Shown here piece by piece: positions 62,821 through 64,000 of a stretch of DNA of 64,000 nucleotides. The stretch covers positions 12,702,501 through 12,766,500 of the forward strand of contig CM062204.1 of the NCBI GenBank assembly GCA_031216445.1, read 5' to 3'. The stretch is from Lateolabrax maculatus (taxonomy: Eukaryota; Chordata; Actinopteri; Acropomatiformes; Lateolabracidae). The notes under the pieces were generated by a model that had not been told where the DNA came from, did not search any database, and saw only the letters and a program-made list of their open reading frames with translations. The stretch's first letter is position 1, and each line of letters opens with the position of its first letter. Both the position numbers and the translations under genes were made by a program.

Positions 62821-63877
62821 CCAAACCAGTGTCCCTAACCTTTACAAGATCATAACTATTTTATATTGTAAAGTGAACAAATGGCTTTTCTGTTACATTT
62901 TGGTTTCAGTCAATAATTCAAGAACTTTTCTTCTACATTTTTGTTTGCACATTAATAAATCAAGAACCTTTCTTTCACACAGTGTTTGTCATATTTAATA
63001 CAGTGGATTTTTCTGTGAGAGTTGCAATGTGCTGCCTCAAAACACTACAGTCATTAACTTTCTGTTAAACCAGTGATAAATGGGCTTTAAACTGGTCAAA
63101 CTATTCTAAATAATAAATGTAGAGTGTCTGAATGTAAACAAAAGTATTTAGTAAATAGGATGACATGGATGTCCTGCATTTATAGCCTACAAGTGTTCTA
63201 TTACTGCTAGACATCTTTTCTAATCTGTGTGCTCATTATATTTAGCCTGTATAGTAGTAGTGAATAGGTCGGTCACTTTGCATTCAAATATTTCTATCTT
63301 TACTCACCACGTATGCCCTGGTGTTGAGAAAATGTCAATGCACATCACAGTACAGACCATACATTATGTTGCATGTACAGCAGAAATGTCATGTGTTTGC
63401 GAAGGGGCCTATGCAGTACAGTGAGTAGGCAGTGGTGAGTGCAGTGGTCAGGGACAACTTTGACAGGTGGGCTAGTTTTTTTTTTGTGGATTGAAGCAAT
63501 GTGTTTCTCAGTACTATTTAATTCATACAGAAACTGAAGAGCTATGAATTTGCCTTATTTTAATCTACACAGCAGGACTTCATATATGTTTTTATTTTTA
63601 TTTTTCATTTCTTTGGAAAGTTCAGCAAAAACGCTAAGGAAATTTCCATTTTGGTCATAACAGAGCAGCCCTTTTGAGGAAGGCCAACATGCCCCACCCC
63701 TCTTAGACTTTTTACTGGGTGGCTGGAACCAGGTGAAGGGGATAGACTCCTCCACTCTATCTGCCAGGCAGGAGGGACATTTGTGAAGGCTCTTCACATC
63801 CAGAGGATGAGGCTTTAGTAGCAGTCTGGCCATGGTTTGACACCAAGCATGGGGCAATGAGGGTGGGAGGCTGAATG
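62821..63877. other. Non-coding; one unexplained 100-codon frame
   Basis: The minus-strand frame at 63555-63857 contains CPSCLADRVEESIPFTWFQP and KKSKRGG. Its composition is less AT-driven than other frames in the window, but I recognise no family and see no clear splice acceptor. It may be a transposon-derived piece. T10 lies at about 63477-63486. Confidence 0.4.
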
Positions 63878-63920
63878 GACAGCAACAGGTTTGAAGCCAA
63901 GCATCAAACCTGTTGCTGTC
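63878..63920. repeat. Perfect 17-bp inverted repeat
   Basis: GACAGCAACAGGTTTGA at 63878-63894 is exactly complementary to TCAAACCTGTTGCTGTC at 63904-63920 around a 9-base loop. A partial direct copy of the loop, CCAAGCAT, occurs at 63843-63850 and again at 63897-63904. Confidence 0.9.
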
Positions 63921-64000
63921 TGTTGCTTCATCACTGTTCTGTCCTGTCCTGCCTGTGCCTGTGTTTGAAACTTAATATACATTATTTATTTTGCCTCTAA

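Overview
The window reads as nuclear DNA of a teleost fish, probably a percomorph. It is AT-rich, has vertebrate-type GT, GA and AT microsatellites, and carries recognisable fish-type repeat debris: L2/Rex1-type LINE fragments and 3' tails, a PIF/Harbinger transposase remnant, a tRNA-derived SINE head, hAT-like and Helitron-like non-autonomous elements, and several dispersed repeat families known from ray-finned fish. There are no prokaryotic operons, CRISPR arrays, rRNA genes or intact tRNA genes. No complete protein-coding gene is visible. Nearly all open frames of 60-160 codons look like chance frames: they lack codon bias, domains or splice context, or they fall in repeats and low-complexity sequence.

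Two short minus-strand frames do look like exons. At 48950-49055 a frame begins with a textbook signal peptide and ends at a good 5' splice site in phase 1, as expected for the first coding exon of a secreted or cell-surface protein. At 2555-2738 a 60-codon frame follows a strong polypyrimidine tract and AG acceptor, and could be a terminal coding exon. The phases (1 and 2) do not match, so the two cannot be spliced directly to each other; whether they belong to one gene cannot be told from here. If the 49 kb exon is real, much of the window to its left would be intron.

Layout. 1-9 kb: unique AT-rich sequence, the candidate terminal exon, microsatellites and an old hAT-like element (8209-8969). 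9-17 kb: a minisatellite with an inverted flank, a LINE 3' end (11675-11910), a second tail (12830-12894), two dispersed repeats (14380-15191) and a minus-strand retroposon tail (16581-16631). 17-28 kb: mostly unique. 28-45 kb: a broken LINE reverse transcriptase (28571-28985), two dispersed repeat copies (31040, 44466), a diverged direct duplication (32901 and 35669), a SINE head (37383-37442), a foldback element (40934-41527) and a strong hairpin cluster (43424-43503). 45-50 kb: regulatory-looking unique sequence, the signal-peptide exon, and two neighbouring copies of a Helitron-like repeat. 50-64 kb: another dispersed repeat, two retroposon tails in opposite orientations (53540, 58380), a Harbinger remnant (62488-62820) and a perfect 17-bp hairpin (63878-63920).

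The genes do not form a pathway. The main content is non-coding sequence plus transposon fossils. I found no convincing new biological system. The items most worth testing are the signal-peptide exon, the hairpin at 43.4 kb, the foldback element and the 2.8-kb-spaced duplication. Repeat family assignments come from memory of fish repeats and were not searched.
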